Shown: positions 37,101 to 46,909 of the stretch, piece after piece
Layout: each line of letters begins with the position of its first letter
Numbering within the stretch: position 1 is the stretch's first letter
NCBI GenBank assembly: GCA_030848705.1
Contig: CM061239.1
Span: 89,262,363-89,326,362 of the forward strand
From: Heracleum sosnowskyi
Taxonomy: Eukaryota > Streptophyta > Magnoliopsida > Apiales > Apiaceae
Length of the DNA: 64,000 nucleotides
Direction of reading: 5' to 3'
The notes under the pieces: model-generated
Told to the model about the DNA's origin: nothing
Seen by the model: the letters and a program-made list of their open reading frames with translations, nothing else
The model's database searches: none
Translations under genes and position numbers: made by a program

Positions 37101-37486
37101 TAGTTTCATGGTTCAGTAAAAAGCAGAAATCTATTTCCACTTCAACTGCAGAAGCTGAGTACATTGATGCAGGAAGTTGTTGTGCTCAGATAATGTGGAT
37201 GAGAAATCAGTTGTTAGATTATGGCCTGTCATACTCAAAAATCCCTATTTATTGTGATAACCAAAGTGCTATTGCAATGACAGGAAATCCAGTTCAGCAT
37301 TCTCTTACTAAACACATAAGTATCAGATATCACTTTATAAGAGAACAGGTTCTGGAAGGAACAATTGAACTTCACTTTGTTCCTACTGATCAACAACTAG
37401 CTGATATATTCACCAAGCCACTGCCTGAAGCTACTTTCAATAAGTTGGTGAATGAACTTGGAATGATGAACTTTGAGAATTTCTGA
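34148..37486 (+). CDS. pol: Copia-N Pol, intact, 1112 aa
   Basis: Domains in copia order: protease with MDSGCSVHMTG near residue 10; integrase zinc finger with WHKKLSH near 141 and CDACQKAK near 178; integrase core with LDLFGP near 206, SDNGTEF near 268 and QNGVVERKN near 300; an acidic Ser/Asp/Asn-rich linker (about 440-570) full of NPD/DTD repeats; RT from about 630 with YVDD near 797; RNase H with SDADFAG near 960, AEAEY near 1000 and CDNQSA near 1037. All catalytic residues I can check are present. The ATG at 34148 overlaps the acceptor-like CAG; whether it is used or Pol comes from a spliced or readthrough message is open. Pol matures Gag, copies the RNA and integrates the DNA. Confidence 0.95.
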   Translation: MQGKKKNVLVMDSGCSVHMTGNKALLSEYEEKAGPTVSYGDGNIGQTLGYGNIIIGNVIIEKVALVKGLKHNLLSISQITDRGYHVNFYSTHCEVVSKATGKIALTGYRHGNIYEANILSDTDGSPTCFISKASVDESWNWHKKLSHLNFSNINELVKKELVRGLPNVLYTPDGLCDACQKAKQRRTSFQSKSESSVEEPYHMLHLDLFGPVNIMSISKKRYTLVIVDEYSRFTWVYFLHRKDETPEVLLDHVRMIETTTKYKVKILRSDNGTEFKNSKMEEFCKYKGIIQQFSAPGTPQQNGVVERKNRTLIEAGRTMLEEAKLPTYFWAEAVNTACYTQNLTLINRHGVTPYQSLKEKKPSLKHLHVFGCKCFVLRTHPEQLGKFETKADEGIFIGYPTSRAFRVFNLRTRTVMESIHVSFDDKKITGIIEDSHDRLLFENEASKEPEESESEAVHSSSTDGSPNPDDSPGTDGANTDDANNSDTTSSANVEGEQRHSTTSSESTQSSGQNSSDTDSSEDPDNTSGGHSNNSGRASNQSNSFNQDNTNPGGASTSRNNLTPARKWTKDHTPDLIIGDPDAGVQTRSATQNECLYNNFLSKEEPKKVEDALKDADWVTAMQEELNEFERNEVWKLVPRPKNRSIVGTKWIFKNKTDSDGVIIRNKARLVAKGYSQQEGIDYDETFAPVARLEAIRIFLAYAAHKKFKVFQMDVKSAFLNGELEEEVYVEQPPGFIDPKYPDHVYRLDKALYGLKQAPRAWYETLAQFLLESGFKRGAIDKTLFYLNHGKELLLVQIYVDDIIFGSTNNKLCEKFSKLMQSRYQMSMMGEMSYFLGLQVKQTDEGIFINQSKYTRNLLTRFNMQDSTPASTPIATATKLDPDQGEEVDVTLYRGMIGSLLYLTASRPDIMFATCLCARFQAKPREPHLIAVKRIFRYLKGTPSLGLWYARESDFGLCGYSDADFAGCKIDRKSTSGSCQFLGGRLVSWFSKKQKSISTSTAEAEYIDAGSCCAQIMWMRNQLLDYGLSYSKIPIYCDNQSAIAMTGNPVQHSLTKHISIRYHFIREQVLEGTIELHFVPTDQQLADIFTKPLPEATFNKLVNELGMMNFENF

Positions 37487-37983
37487 AGAAGATTACAGAG
37501 AGGAAATCCTGATAACTGTCAAATCCTGATGGTTATTCAGAAAGGTATGTTTTCTTTGATCAAATCCTGATAGGATGGAATCCTGACAGGAAGTCAACTG
37601 GTCAATTCTGATGTACAGGTCAGTATTTTCATTGCTAAATTTGTGCCTAATTTTTCGTCCGTATCTGCTAATAGACGATTGAGTTTTAGTAGGACAACTG
37701 TATACGCGCGTGTGTTGCTCTCTTATAGTTATATCTATACATACACATAAAAAGCGGTGCAGTTTTATTTAATGACACACGTAATCTGTCCACTAATTAG
37801 TTATGCACAAATCATATTTTGCCACCTGTCATTGAGAGTAATATTTTGTTTTAACAAAATATTTTTCATTGTTTTACATCTTTCATTACTCTCTCATCAT
37901 CAGTTTTTCGTTTTTATCTCTCTCTGTGCTTTCATACCCTAATTGCTTCAAATCTTAATTCTCGAGTTCTCAAAAGCATTATA
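37487..37983 (+). repeat. Copia-N pol-ORF3 spacer with AATCCTGA copies
   Basis: Non-coding. AATCCTGA occurs at about 37505, 37522, 37563 and 37579, with an AATTCTGATG variant near 37605. All are reverse complements of the LTR motif TCAGGATT. The remainder to the ORF3 ATG is AT- and pyrimidine-rich (CATCTTTCATTACTCTCTC). Confidence 0.85.
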
Positions 37984-40900
37984 ATGGCGTCTTCATCATT
38001 CATGAACAAACAAACAGTAATTCGTAATATTACTTTTGCCACTAATAACTTTGTAGCCATTCTAGACCATCAAGAATTGCCTCCTGAGTTCCATATAATT
38101 CAAGATTTTCTTACTTCAAGTCCATTGAAGTATGCTTTAACAGAGCCTGCAAGTGTTTCTTTTAAGTCTGTAATGCAGGTTTGGAACACAGTTGTTTTTG
38201 GTCAAAGTTCTACAGGAACCATTCTGATGCAGTTCGAATCAAATGGGGTCACTCATCATGTCACCCCTGCTGTTATAGAAGAGGCACTGCATTTGCCTAT
38301 TCTGGGTGAAAAAGTCCCTAGGGTGATTTCAGACTCTGCTCTATTTGAGTTTGTCAAGAAACTGGGCTACAATGGAGAAGTAAAGAGATATGGAAATCTC
38401 TTTAGGACAAAGCTTAAGAAGGAATGGAATTTCTTCTTTGATTCAATCAGCCGCTGTTTCCTGAACAAGACATCAAATTTTGATGCTCTTCCATCAGGAT
38501 CTCTTAAAATTGGGTACTCTCTCATCCATTCTACAGTGTTTGATTATGGCTCTTTTATCTTAAAAGCTTTAAGTGATAGGAAATCAGATAAGTTGGGTTC
38601 TGTCTGTTTTCTTAGATTTTTACAGTTGATATTTAATCACTTATGTCCTAATGTTGTTTTTGAAGATGATGTAGTTCTACCAATCTGTAGAATTACTGAG
38701 AATAATATTAAGTCCTTAGTCAACAGTGATAAGGCAAATGGTTTTATAGGAAATGCTTTTATTCCTGATGAGGTTAGGTTTTTCTTACATCAGAAAATGC
38801 CTACTCGTTATGGACTACTTTCTAATGCTATGGTACAAGGACCAACCCACCTTGTTCCTGACACAAGCATGCAACCTAACCAACCTAAACAGTTAACAAC
38901 CACCTCTACTGTCTCTCAAAAGACTTTAGTTGTAAAATCAAAGAAATCAGCTAGAACTGATGTGTCTGGAAGGCAATCAGGTTCAAAGGATTTTTCCTCT
39001 ACACCACTCACTAAAAAGAAGATACAAGGGGGTGTACAAGGGGTCCTGGTGAAGAAAGCTGATAAGGTTGTTAAGGATGTTCCTGTGAAAAGGAAGTTAA
39101 GGTTGATTGATGAAAGTGATTCAGAGGATGCCTTACCTATATCCTCTGTGATGAATGTGAACAAGGAAGTTGCTGATACTGCTACTAAAGCTGTGGTACC
39201 TTCATCGAAACCACAAAAGAAAAGGAAATTATCAAAGAGCAGGTATCATATTCCTTTGACAGTGCAAATGAAGGATACTGATATTCAGACATCAAATCCT
39301 GATGTTAGTATTCCTGATGCAACAACAAAAGTTGTCTCTATATCAGACTCTCCAGCCTCTCCGTCTCAGATTCGAGGACATTCTTGGGAGAAGGTATCTA
39401 CAACTGCTTCCTTGGTTGGTCTTACACCTACATCAAAGAAAACGAGGAATGTAGAAGAGTTAGTCTATTAGAGACAGAAGAAGCTGAAAGGATCAAGCCC
39501 ACAAGAACCTGAATTTCAGAGTAATTCAGCAGCTACTGTTGATCCTGCCCCACAAGAACCACTCAATCAAAGTTTGGGTGAAGGCTTAGCTAGTGGAATG
39601 GTCACACAAGAACCATTTTCTCAAAGGGAGAATGAAGACATCAACATTCCAGCTACACAAGAACCATCTTCTCAAAGTGAAGATGCAGGCACAGCTACAG
39701 CTTCTGTTGAAAGATTGGTCGAGAACATTGTCAATGAGGGAAGCACACAAGAACCTTTAGCTCAAAGTGTTGAAGCAGCTTCTGAACCTCAAGCTCCACA
39801 AGAATCATTGGTAGCAAATACTGATGCAAGCATATCAAATCCTGACGATGTTCATCCTGACGCTAGTGGTGCTCCTGATAATGAACCTATTTTGATACAG
39901 CCACTTCGTTCAAGACCAATAGATCATCCTATCTCAGAATCTCAGGATAAACTGAAAGGTATTGCAATTCCTGATCCTGATATATCTCATGGTTCTGATG
40001 ATGATAATTCTGATGATGATAGTGATGATGATAATGAGAATAGAAAAGAGAAGGAACAGCTTGCTACAGCACTCAAGATTAGTCTTGGAACTAATTTTGG
40101 TTCATCGAGTACATTTATGGCTGGCAATGCTTTTACTGGAAAAGATCAGAGACAAGATTTTTCTACTCCTTCCTTTGATCCTGCAGAGGCATTTAGACAG
40201 AATGAATGGAATAATTCATGGCACCAATCTGCTGAATCTATCAGTTTTTCTTCTGCTATTGAACATGCCTATAATGCAGTAAAGTCTATAGAGAATCAAG
40301 ACTTGAAGAATCATCTGAAGGCTACTACTCTGTTATCCAAAAGCCTGAAAAGTGAGATTGATTCTATCAAGGGTTCAACTGAAAAAGTGAGGACTGATAT
40401 CTTTAATAATTTTACAAAGGTGCCTACTACTTTTCAACTAAGGGTAGTGGAATCCCAAGTGAAATCTGTTGTTTCAGAACAAACCTCAATCCATCAAAGA
40501 ATTGATTCTCTGGATACTAAGGTAACTGAAATTCAAGCCTCTCTTTCCTTAATTTTGCAATTATTGTCAAATCCTGATGTCAAAAAGGGGGAGAAGGTTA
40601 TTCAGACAAAATGTACACCTGATCTAGTATTAAGAAATAATGATGATGATACTGGAGATGATGGTGGTGACAAAGCGATACAAGGAGAAACCTCTGATGC
40701 TGTTGTTATGAAGACAATCCAAACTTCTCAAAGTCAAACAACGCAGTCAACTCATGTTTCTGATTCTGGAGTTAAGACAGTAAGAACATTGGTGCAATCT
40801 CAGATCCTGACGGAAGATCAAATCCTGACACCTGGTCATGGACACATTCTTGCTACAATTCCTGAAGGTGATGAAGATGTGATTATTGATAATCCTGAAG

Positions 40901-42444
40901 ATGCATCAAATTTATTCCAGAAGTTTTCTACAAAAGACGGTAGAATTGTTACTCTATATCACACTGATAAAAGAGTTCAACAATTATATTCAAGAAAAGC
41001 ACTCTCTACAGCAAGTGAAGAATATCCAGATCTCTCACATGAAGAATTTTTGAGACTACAAAGAGAGACAATGGAAAGCTATACTGCTCCTACTAGAGGT
41101 AGAGGAAGCAGAGGTAGAAGAGGTGCTAGAAGAAGTAAAAGAGGTTCTTCAACTCAAATAGTACCTAGACAGACAAGGTCTAGAGGGTTAAGAATTGAAG
41201 AAATTCCTGAACCTATTCAAACTCTAGTAGTTCCTGACAGATCTACTTTTGGTGATGATGGAATTGTTGAAGAAGAACCTGAATTGAGAAGAAAATCAAG
41301 TAAATCAACTCTCAGCAATACAAATCAAATTGAAGATTCTAATCCTGACAATATTCAAGATCCTGACGAATCTGAAATTCTGCAAGAGGTTGATTTGATA
41401 ATCTTATCTACTGTTGTTGATTGTCACAACAAAGAAGTAGATGAAGAAGAAGAAGCCAGAAGAAGAGATATTACAAGAAGAACAAATAAAGATTTCAATC
41501 TCTATCTACAAAGGCTTAAAGTTTCAAATAAAAGACAATGGAGAAATTCAAGCAGACAAGAATCTTTACTTGAAAGAAGCTACACTTTTGAAAAGGAAAA
41601 AGACAAGAAGTGGAAACATATTAGCACATTAAGTTGTGATACACCTATCAATTTTCAGTCTGGTGGAATTATTACAAGCGCTTCAAGTGTTGTTGATTTA
41701 TCTGAGATGGTTAGATCAAAAGCACTCTGGTTAAAGATGTTTTCAAATCTGAAGCAATTGTCAAGTAATTCAAGAGGAGGTATTGGACATAGAGATGGTG
41801 AATATCTGAATATGTCATATGTTGATCCTTAATCCTTGACAGAAATTGGAGGTACTTTAACTTCTGAAAACCTGAACAATTTATTAGCTGTTGATATAGT
41901 TATAGATTGTCATGATGGTTTTGAAAAGAAAGAAAAGCTTCTGTATTTCATGAAAGATGGTAGTGTGAAGATTCTATCTATTCAAGATCTGCTGATGAAA
42001 ACTACACAGGAACTGAAATATGTTCACTATCTGTTAAGATGGAAGAACCAAGTGTACAAAGAATGGAGTGACATGATCTTGTCAACTATAAGAAGAAGAC
42101 TGGATGGAAACAGTAATTTCAATGGTAATTTTACTCCCATGTACTTAAATCAAAGAGGTCAAGATGTGGAAATGCAAAGGGGTACTGCTGTTAAAGAAGT
42201 AAATTTTGGCATGACTCATCTTTCTCTCAATCCTGATGGGAAGGAAATTGCTTATCTTTTGCTTGAAGAGCACAGTCTACAGAGAAACTCCATACAGAAT
42301 CTCAGAGCAGCTATCTACCAGATTAATGAGGAAGATGAAGAACTCAGAAATCTTAAGGAAAGACTGATTCAAATTCTTGAAGAAAAAGAAGAAAGTTTAT
42401 TATCCAACTTCTTGAAGATGAATCTGTTCTATCACAAAGCTTAA
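37984..42444 (+). pseudogene. Copia-N ORF3 (post-pol ORF) with two in-frame stops
   Basis: One frame of about 1487 codons from the ATG at 37984 is interrupted only by TAG at 39469-39471 and TAA at 41830-41832. Residues 1-260 form a probably globular part (PEFHIIQDFL, KKEWNFFFDSISRCFL, LKIGYSLIHS). A basic cluster KPQKKRKL near residue 407 could be a nuclear localisation signal. The long middle is acidic and repetitive with NPD/IPD/DPD. A coiled-coil segment (about 40270-40570) ends in a DVKKGEK block also seen in Copia-A. An RGRGSRGRRGARRSKRG stretch lies near 41095. I see no signal peptide or transmembrane helix. Function unknown. In a copy this young the stops may be tolerated or read through, so pseudogene is provisional. 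Confidence 0.7.
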
Positions 42445-42553
42445 ACAGATAAGTTGTTTCTGAAGATACTCGTACATTTTGATACATGTTTTTGACATCA
42501 TTGAATATTTGGAATCTATACTTTATTTCACAAAGTATGAGATTGGGGGAGAT
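42445..42553 (+). promoter_or_regulatory. Copia-N 3' untranslated tail and polypurine tract
   Basis: The tail runs from the ORF3 stop to the 3' LTR. TTGGGGGAGAT at 42543-42553 is the polypurine tract that primes plus-strand synthesis. Confidence 0.85.
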
Positions 42554-43155
42554 TGTTAGATCAGAATTCAATGATCGTCAGAAGCTAGACTCAACTGATC
42601 AGGATTGCTGACGTCATCAGTATTGCATGGTCATCAGTATTTGATCAAGCGTCAGTATCTTATTGATCATCAGGATTCCTACTCAGACTATGATCAGGTT
42701 TGATCATCAGGACTTGAAGCTGATCAGGATTCCTACTTCGAGTTATATTTGGAGTCTAGATAAACATGGAAGTTTGTTCCTGGTTTGTAGAATGCAGCTA
42801 TCGATTAAAGATATGTTTCTATCTTTGTTATGATTAGGACTTATCTTGTTATTGATAGAGAAGCTGTGTGCACTATATAAACACAGTTTTGGTTTCGATT
42901 TATGTACTTATCAGAGAGAGAGAACATAATCGGAGAGAAGCTCTTAAGAACAGAATTTCTTGAGAGAGTTTTTGTAAGCTAGCAGCTCTTAAGAACATCA
43001 GAATTTCTTAAGAGAGTTTGTAACAGTTTTATATCAAAGTTAATAAAGCTGTTATTGTTATTGTTATTGATCTTTCATATTTGTGTTATATAAAGTCGAG
43101 AATCTTATACAATTGTATTCAACCCCCTTCTACAATTGTTATTTACTGGGCAACA
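42554..43155 (+). repeat. Copia-N 3' LTR, 602 bp
   Basis: Reads identical to 31168-31769 when compared line by line. TATATAAA at 42874-42881. Followed by the target duplication GTGCT. Confidence 0.97.
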
Positions 43156-43160
43156 GTGCT
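43156..43160 (+). repeat. Target site duplication GTGCT, right copy
   Basis: Second copy of GTGCT flanking Copia-N; it matches 31163-31167. Confidence 0.95.
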
Positions 43161-43720
43161 TGACACTATGCTCACCACCCAGGACCCACATTTGGTTGGT
43201 CAGGAAATGCATGCTGGGGCATATTCTAATGACACCAACACAAACACAGAGGCTTCACCAGTTCTAACTGGAGACTCTGTGCCAAATTCTCCCATCCTTA
43301 GGGGTGTGGAACTATCTTCACAGACAAATAGGGCTGATGTTGTAACACATCCCATTTCAATGGAGACAACATCAGACTCTACAGCCATTCCAAGGCTGGA
43401 GGAGACTCAAAATCTTACATCTCATGAAGTGCCTAGCACTAGCTCTTACTTGGCTCAGGCCACCATGTCAGAATGGCTGAAGCCTGTGCAAAATGACGGG
43501 CCTTCAGGATCATCATATGTGCCTTCCAAATTGACAGAAGAAGACATTCAACATCTTAATGTGGCACAAATTGATGAGTTCTCAAAGATAGCTCAACATC
43601 TCCTCACCTCAAATCTACCAAATGTTGATTATGAAGCTATTTTACTTTGCCACAAGGAGGATGTTGAAGCTCAACAAGAGAAGATAGTGGATGAAGCTGA
43701 ATACCTCACTTCTTATGAAA
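43161..43720 (+). pseudogene. Copia-H ORF3, 3' part
   Basis: The frame of the 29675-31167 segment resumes here once Copia-N and one duplication copy are set aside, and stays open for about 190 codons. It is Ser/Thr-rich, then more ordered and acidic (SKLTEEDIQHL, HKEDVEAQQEKIVDEAEY). The apparent stop at 43762-43764 lies in sequence that also reads as conserved Copia-A ORF3 on the other strand. The true Copia-H sequence therefore probably ends near 43720 at the junction, and the last dozen residues of this frame are antisense Copia-A. Confidence 0.75.
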
Positions 43721-46700
43721 GATCATTTGAACAGAGTCTAGCATATCAAGATTTTCTTGAGTAATAATACCAGATACAGCTAGTGACGATTGATCCATTG
43801 GACTTGTATTTATCCTTCTCTCTCTGTGTGACCCTAAACCAGATTTGTCTTTTCCTTCCTTACCCAATATTGTTCTGGTTACTGAGAAATTCACAGCTTC
43901 AAGCTTTAAATCTTCAAGAATTTTTGGTTTGCAAAATCCTGGAAGTTGTGTAGATTTCTGTACAACTTGAGCAACGTCAGAGGTTGTCATAACTTTAGTA
44001 GTATCATCAACTTGAGCAGCGTCAGAGGTTGATTTTGCTAATCTTGTTTCAACTTGAGCAATGTCAGAGGTTGAATAATTCTTCTTTTTCAGGTTAGGCT
44101 CTTCAATCATTATGCCTTTACCCTTATCAGAATTTCCAATCACAGGTCTCCTTGTATATTGTATACTCTGTTGTGTATTCTCTTTGATAGAAATACCAAC
44201 TTCTTTCTTTCTAGGAGCCTTGATTTCCTTTTTCTTGTAGATTCCAGCTTCAAGATTTTTCTTGTGTTCCTCAGCAAGCATTTGCTCTTCAGCCTGGATA
44301 TCTTCAATAGTAACATTCTTTCCATGCTCTTTCATGAATATTTTAGCAGCAATCTCTTCATCAGTAGATGGATTAGTTGAAACAACTAAACTCTTGAGTT
44401 TTGAAGTAGATTGGCCACCAGAGTTTATCTTGTCAGAGTTTGTTTGTCTATCAGAGTTTACTCTTGTCCTGCTTTGCCTTTGAGCAAAAATCTTTCTTTT
44501 ATTTTCTTTGCTTCCCCCATCAGTAGAATCATCCCTCCGTCTCAGAGCTTGAGTGTCTTTGCATTTGTCTTTAGATACACTCTCCCCCTTTTTGACATCA
44601 TCAGAAAGTAGTACTGATGTCAGCAATTCAATGGCATTAGAAATGGAATTCAGTTGAGTAGACATTGCATTCTGATTTTCCTCAACTTTCCCAAGCCTCT
44701 TCTTGATTTCCTCAGAATCCTTGGCTTGCTGCTTGAGCATAGCATAATAATAAGTTCTGTCAGACTTGAAAGTAAGATCCTTCATACTGACTTCATTCCT
44801 TAGATTTGTAAGCATTTGTTGATTCTCATCAAATCTATTATTAAGAGATTTGACTTGAACAACAGTTGCATGTAAGCTTGTAAGTACATCAGTATTTGAG
44901 ATCTTCTTGACAGAATCAGATAGAAAATCTGCAGCCCTTTGTGCTGAGAAGACACAATCTGCATCAGCCCATTTGTTGTAGTACATATTCTGGAAATGCT
45001 CATTTGTCTGTCTATTGACTTCCCTTGCTTCATCACTATTGACATCATCAGCCAATGAAACTTGAATACTAGGGTGTGAATGAGAACCCTCAGCATCATT
45101 TCCAGCTTCTTCATTATTGTCTGCTTCATTTTCAGTAAGAATATTTTCAGCAGTAAACTGTGCAGCTTCATCAATTTTCTCCTCTTCTACAGCTTCAGGA
45201 ATATCAGAGTTTAGCTCATCAGCAGCCTCTTGTTCCTTTTCTATCACAGCTTCATCAAGAATTGTCTCTGTGACTTTTATCATCTGATTAACCTCCTCAC
45301 CTTTGTCAAGATCACAAGAAATAATTTCAGTGTGAGTGGCCAGAGATTCTTCTATCTGATCAGTTACTTGATCAGCTTCCACACCCTCTGTATAATGATC
45401 AGAATGTATAGAGGTGTGTGCTTCAAAATCAAAAACTCTGCTATCAGAATGAGTAGCAGCTTCCTCAACTACATCATTAGCCTTTGATGTAGGAGCTTCT
45501 AAATCCAAATCCATCATATTAGCAGTATTTGCAGCATCCTCCTGAACAAACATTTCATGAGCTTCAGTGTTTACAAACACTCTGTCCTCATTAGCATTTA
45601 GAATATCCTCCTCAACAATAATTGCAGGAGTATCTTGAGGAACAGTTTCAGTCACAATCTCCTCATTCTCTGATGCAGGAGCTTCAGATTCATCAAGATT
45701 TGCTCTATCCTTTGAGAGCATAGTAGTTTCCCTTAGAACAGCTTCCTGAATTACCAATGCAGAGTTTACAGGCAATTCAGCTTCTTCCTCCTCATCAAAA
45801 AGATAAGTGGCTACAAGTTTCCTTCTTTTACTCAGAGTCTGAGAATCCTCTATTTCATCTTCACTATCAGATACTCGTGCTTCTTCAGAACAAGGTCTTT
45901 GTGCCCTTACTTTTCTTTTAAATGCTCTGGTTTTGGACTTCTTTAACCTTTGTGATGGAGACACAGAAGGTTCAGCTTCAGAAGATGGTTTAGAAATCCT
46001 AGCTGGCTTAGAACCCATATGCTTAGTTCTACCACCTCTTGCAGGATTAACAGAAATTAAAGAAGGTACTTCTTGAGTTGGTGAATTGACTTGAGCATTT
46101 AAAAACTGTTGCATTGAGGCAGGTAGCAACAAGTCTCCAACAACTCCTTTCTTAACATCTTTATTTACTAGATCAGTAAATACCCTCTTATGTAATTTAA
46201 AACAAGAAACATCTGCTTCAACTACATTTACTCCTTCAACACAATAAGAAAACAAAAGCTGATAGAATCTAGAAAAATAAACAACTCCTCTATTCTCTGT
46301 CATCTTCTCCCCTAAGTGAGTCAAAACAAGTCGTGCAAAATCAAAATGATTATCATATAATAAAGAATACCCGATTTGCAGACTGTCTGTGGGAATGGCA
46401 TCCCAATTTGTGCATTTCTTTCCAAATGTCCTCGTGATGCAATCGAAGAAGAAACTCCATTCCTTGCGCAGAAACGGCCTTTTGAGTTGCCCAATCTTTG
46501 TCAATGGCCCAGAGTAACCAATCTCTCGCATCATTCGTATTAAATCCTCATCACCCATTCCAGCAGTGTAGGAAGGATACTCAGGAAACCCCATTGTAGC
46601 TCGAATAGTACCAGCAGTAATAACATACTCTGTTTCTTCAAACTCAAAGATTATGGATGGGTTCCCAGTTTCACCACCATCATCATAAACCCCTGACTCC

Positions 46701-46885
46701 CAGAACGCCTTGATTTGTAAACCAGAAAGTTTGGCTGGTTCAACTAAAGCATGCCCAATCGCTGACTGAGCAAGAAACTTTTGAATCATATGAAATGCTT
46801 CTGGTGCGTTTGCAGTGTTTAGTGGAGCGGTATAGTTGTTTGGAACGAACTCTAACCCAGACGAAACGAAAGCTGTGGTTGCCAT
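43720..46885 (-). CDS. Copia-A ORF3 (post-pol ORF), C-terminally truncated
   Basis: I place the start at the ATG at 46885; the open frame reaches eight codons further up with a TTG. It is open for over 1050 codons to the junction. Residues 1-260 resemble the N-terminus of Copia-N ORF3 (FHMIQKFLAQS, RKEWSFFFDCITRTF, LQIGYSLLYDN). A basic stretch (KKSKTRAFKRKVRAQRP, about 45930) could be a nuclear localisation signal. A long Glu/Asp/Ala-rich middle and a coiled-coil segment (about 44600-44880) follow, ending in DDVKKGE. The end near 43720 matches the place in Copia-N just after its second stop (TSENL versus TQENL). The last residues before the stop at 43706 come from Copia-H sequence. No membrane segment seen; function unknown. 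Confidence 0.75.
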
Positions 46886-46909
46886 TAGAAGATTTTGAAG
46901 AAAGAACAA

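Larger units (their letters stand above)
31168..43155 (+). mobile_element. Copia-N: complete young SIRE-lineage copia element, 11,988 bp
   Basis: It has two 602-bp LTRs that read as identical, the 5-bp target duplication GTGCT, a primer binding site, intact gag and pol, a spacer, ORF3 with two in-frame stops, and a polypurine tract. It lies inside the third ORF of Copia-H in the same orientation. Identical LTRs mean a recent insertion. The family carries TCAGGATT-type motifs in its LTR and AATCCTGA-type copies throughout its interior. Confidence 0.97.
21928..43720 (+). mobile_element. Copia-H: decayed SIRE-lineage copia element hosting Copia-N
   Basis: It has a 1327-bp 5' LTR, a primer binding site, gag, pol, a 711-bp spacer and a third ORF on the plus strand. 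That third ORF is interrupted by the 12-kb Copia-N and ends at a tail-to-tail junction with Copia-A near 43720. The 3' LTR is missing. Frameshifts, stops and a small deletion in gag and pol show it cannot act alone. The five bases before the LTR are TATAC; with the 3' end lost the target duplication cannot be confirmed. Confidence 0.9.

Noticed and set aside
37984..42444. A retroviral-type envelope gene
   Set aside because: Position after pol invites this, but I see no signal peptide, cleavage site or membrane anchor.
43720..43764. Last residues and stop of the plus-strand frame ending at 43764
   Set aside because: The opposite strand here aligns with conserved Copia-A ORF3 sequence, so these codons are probably antisense.
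44140..45487. Several ORFs of 60-124 codons on both strands within Copia-A ORF3
   Set aside because: Shadows of the long minus-strand frame.
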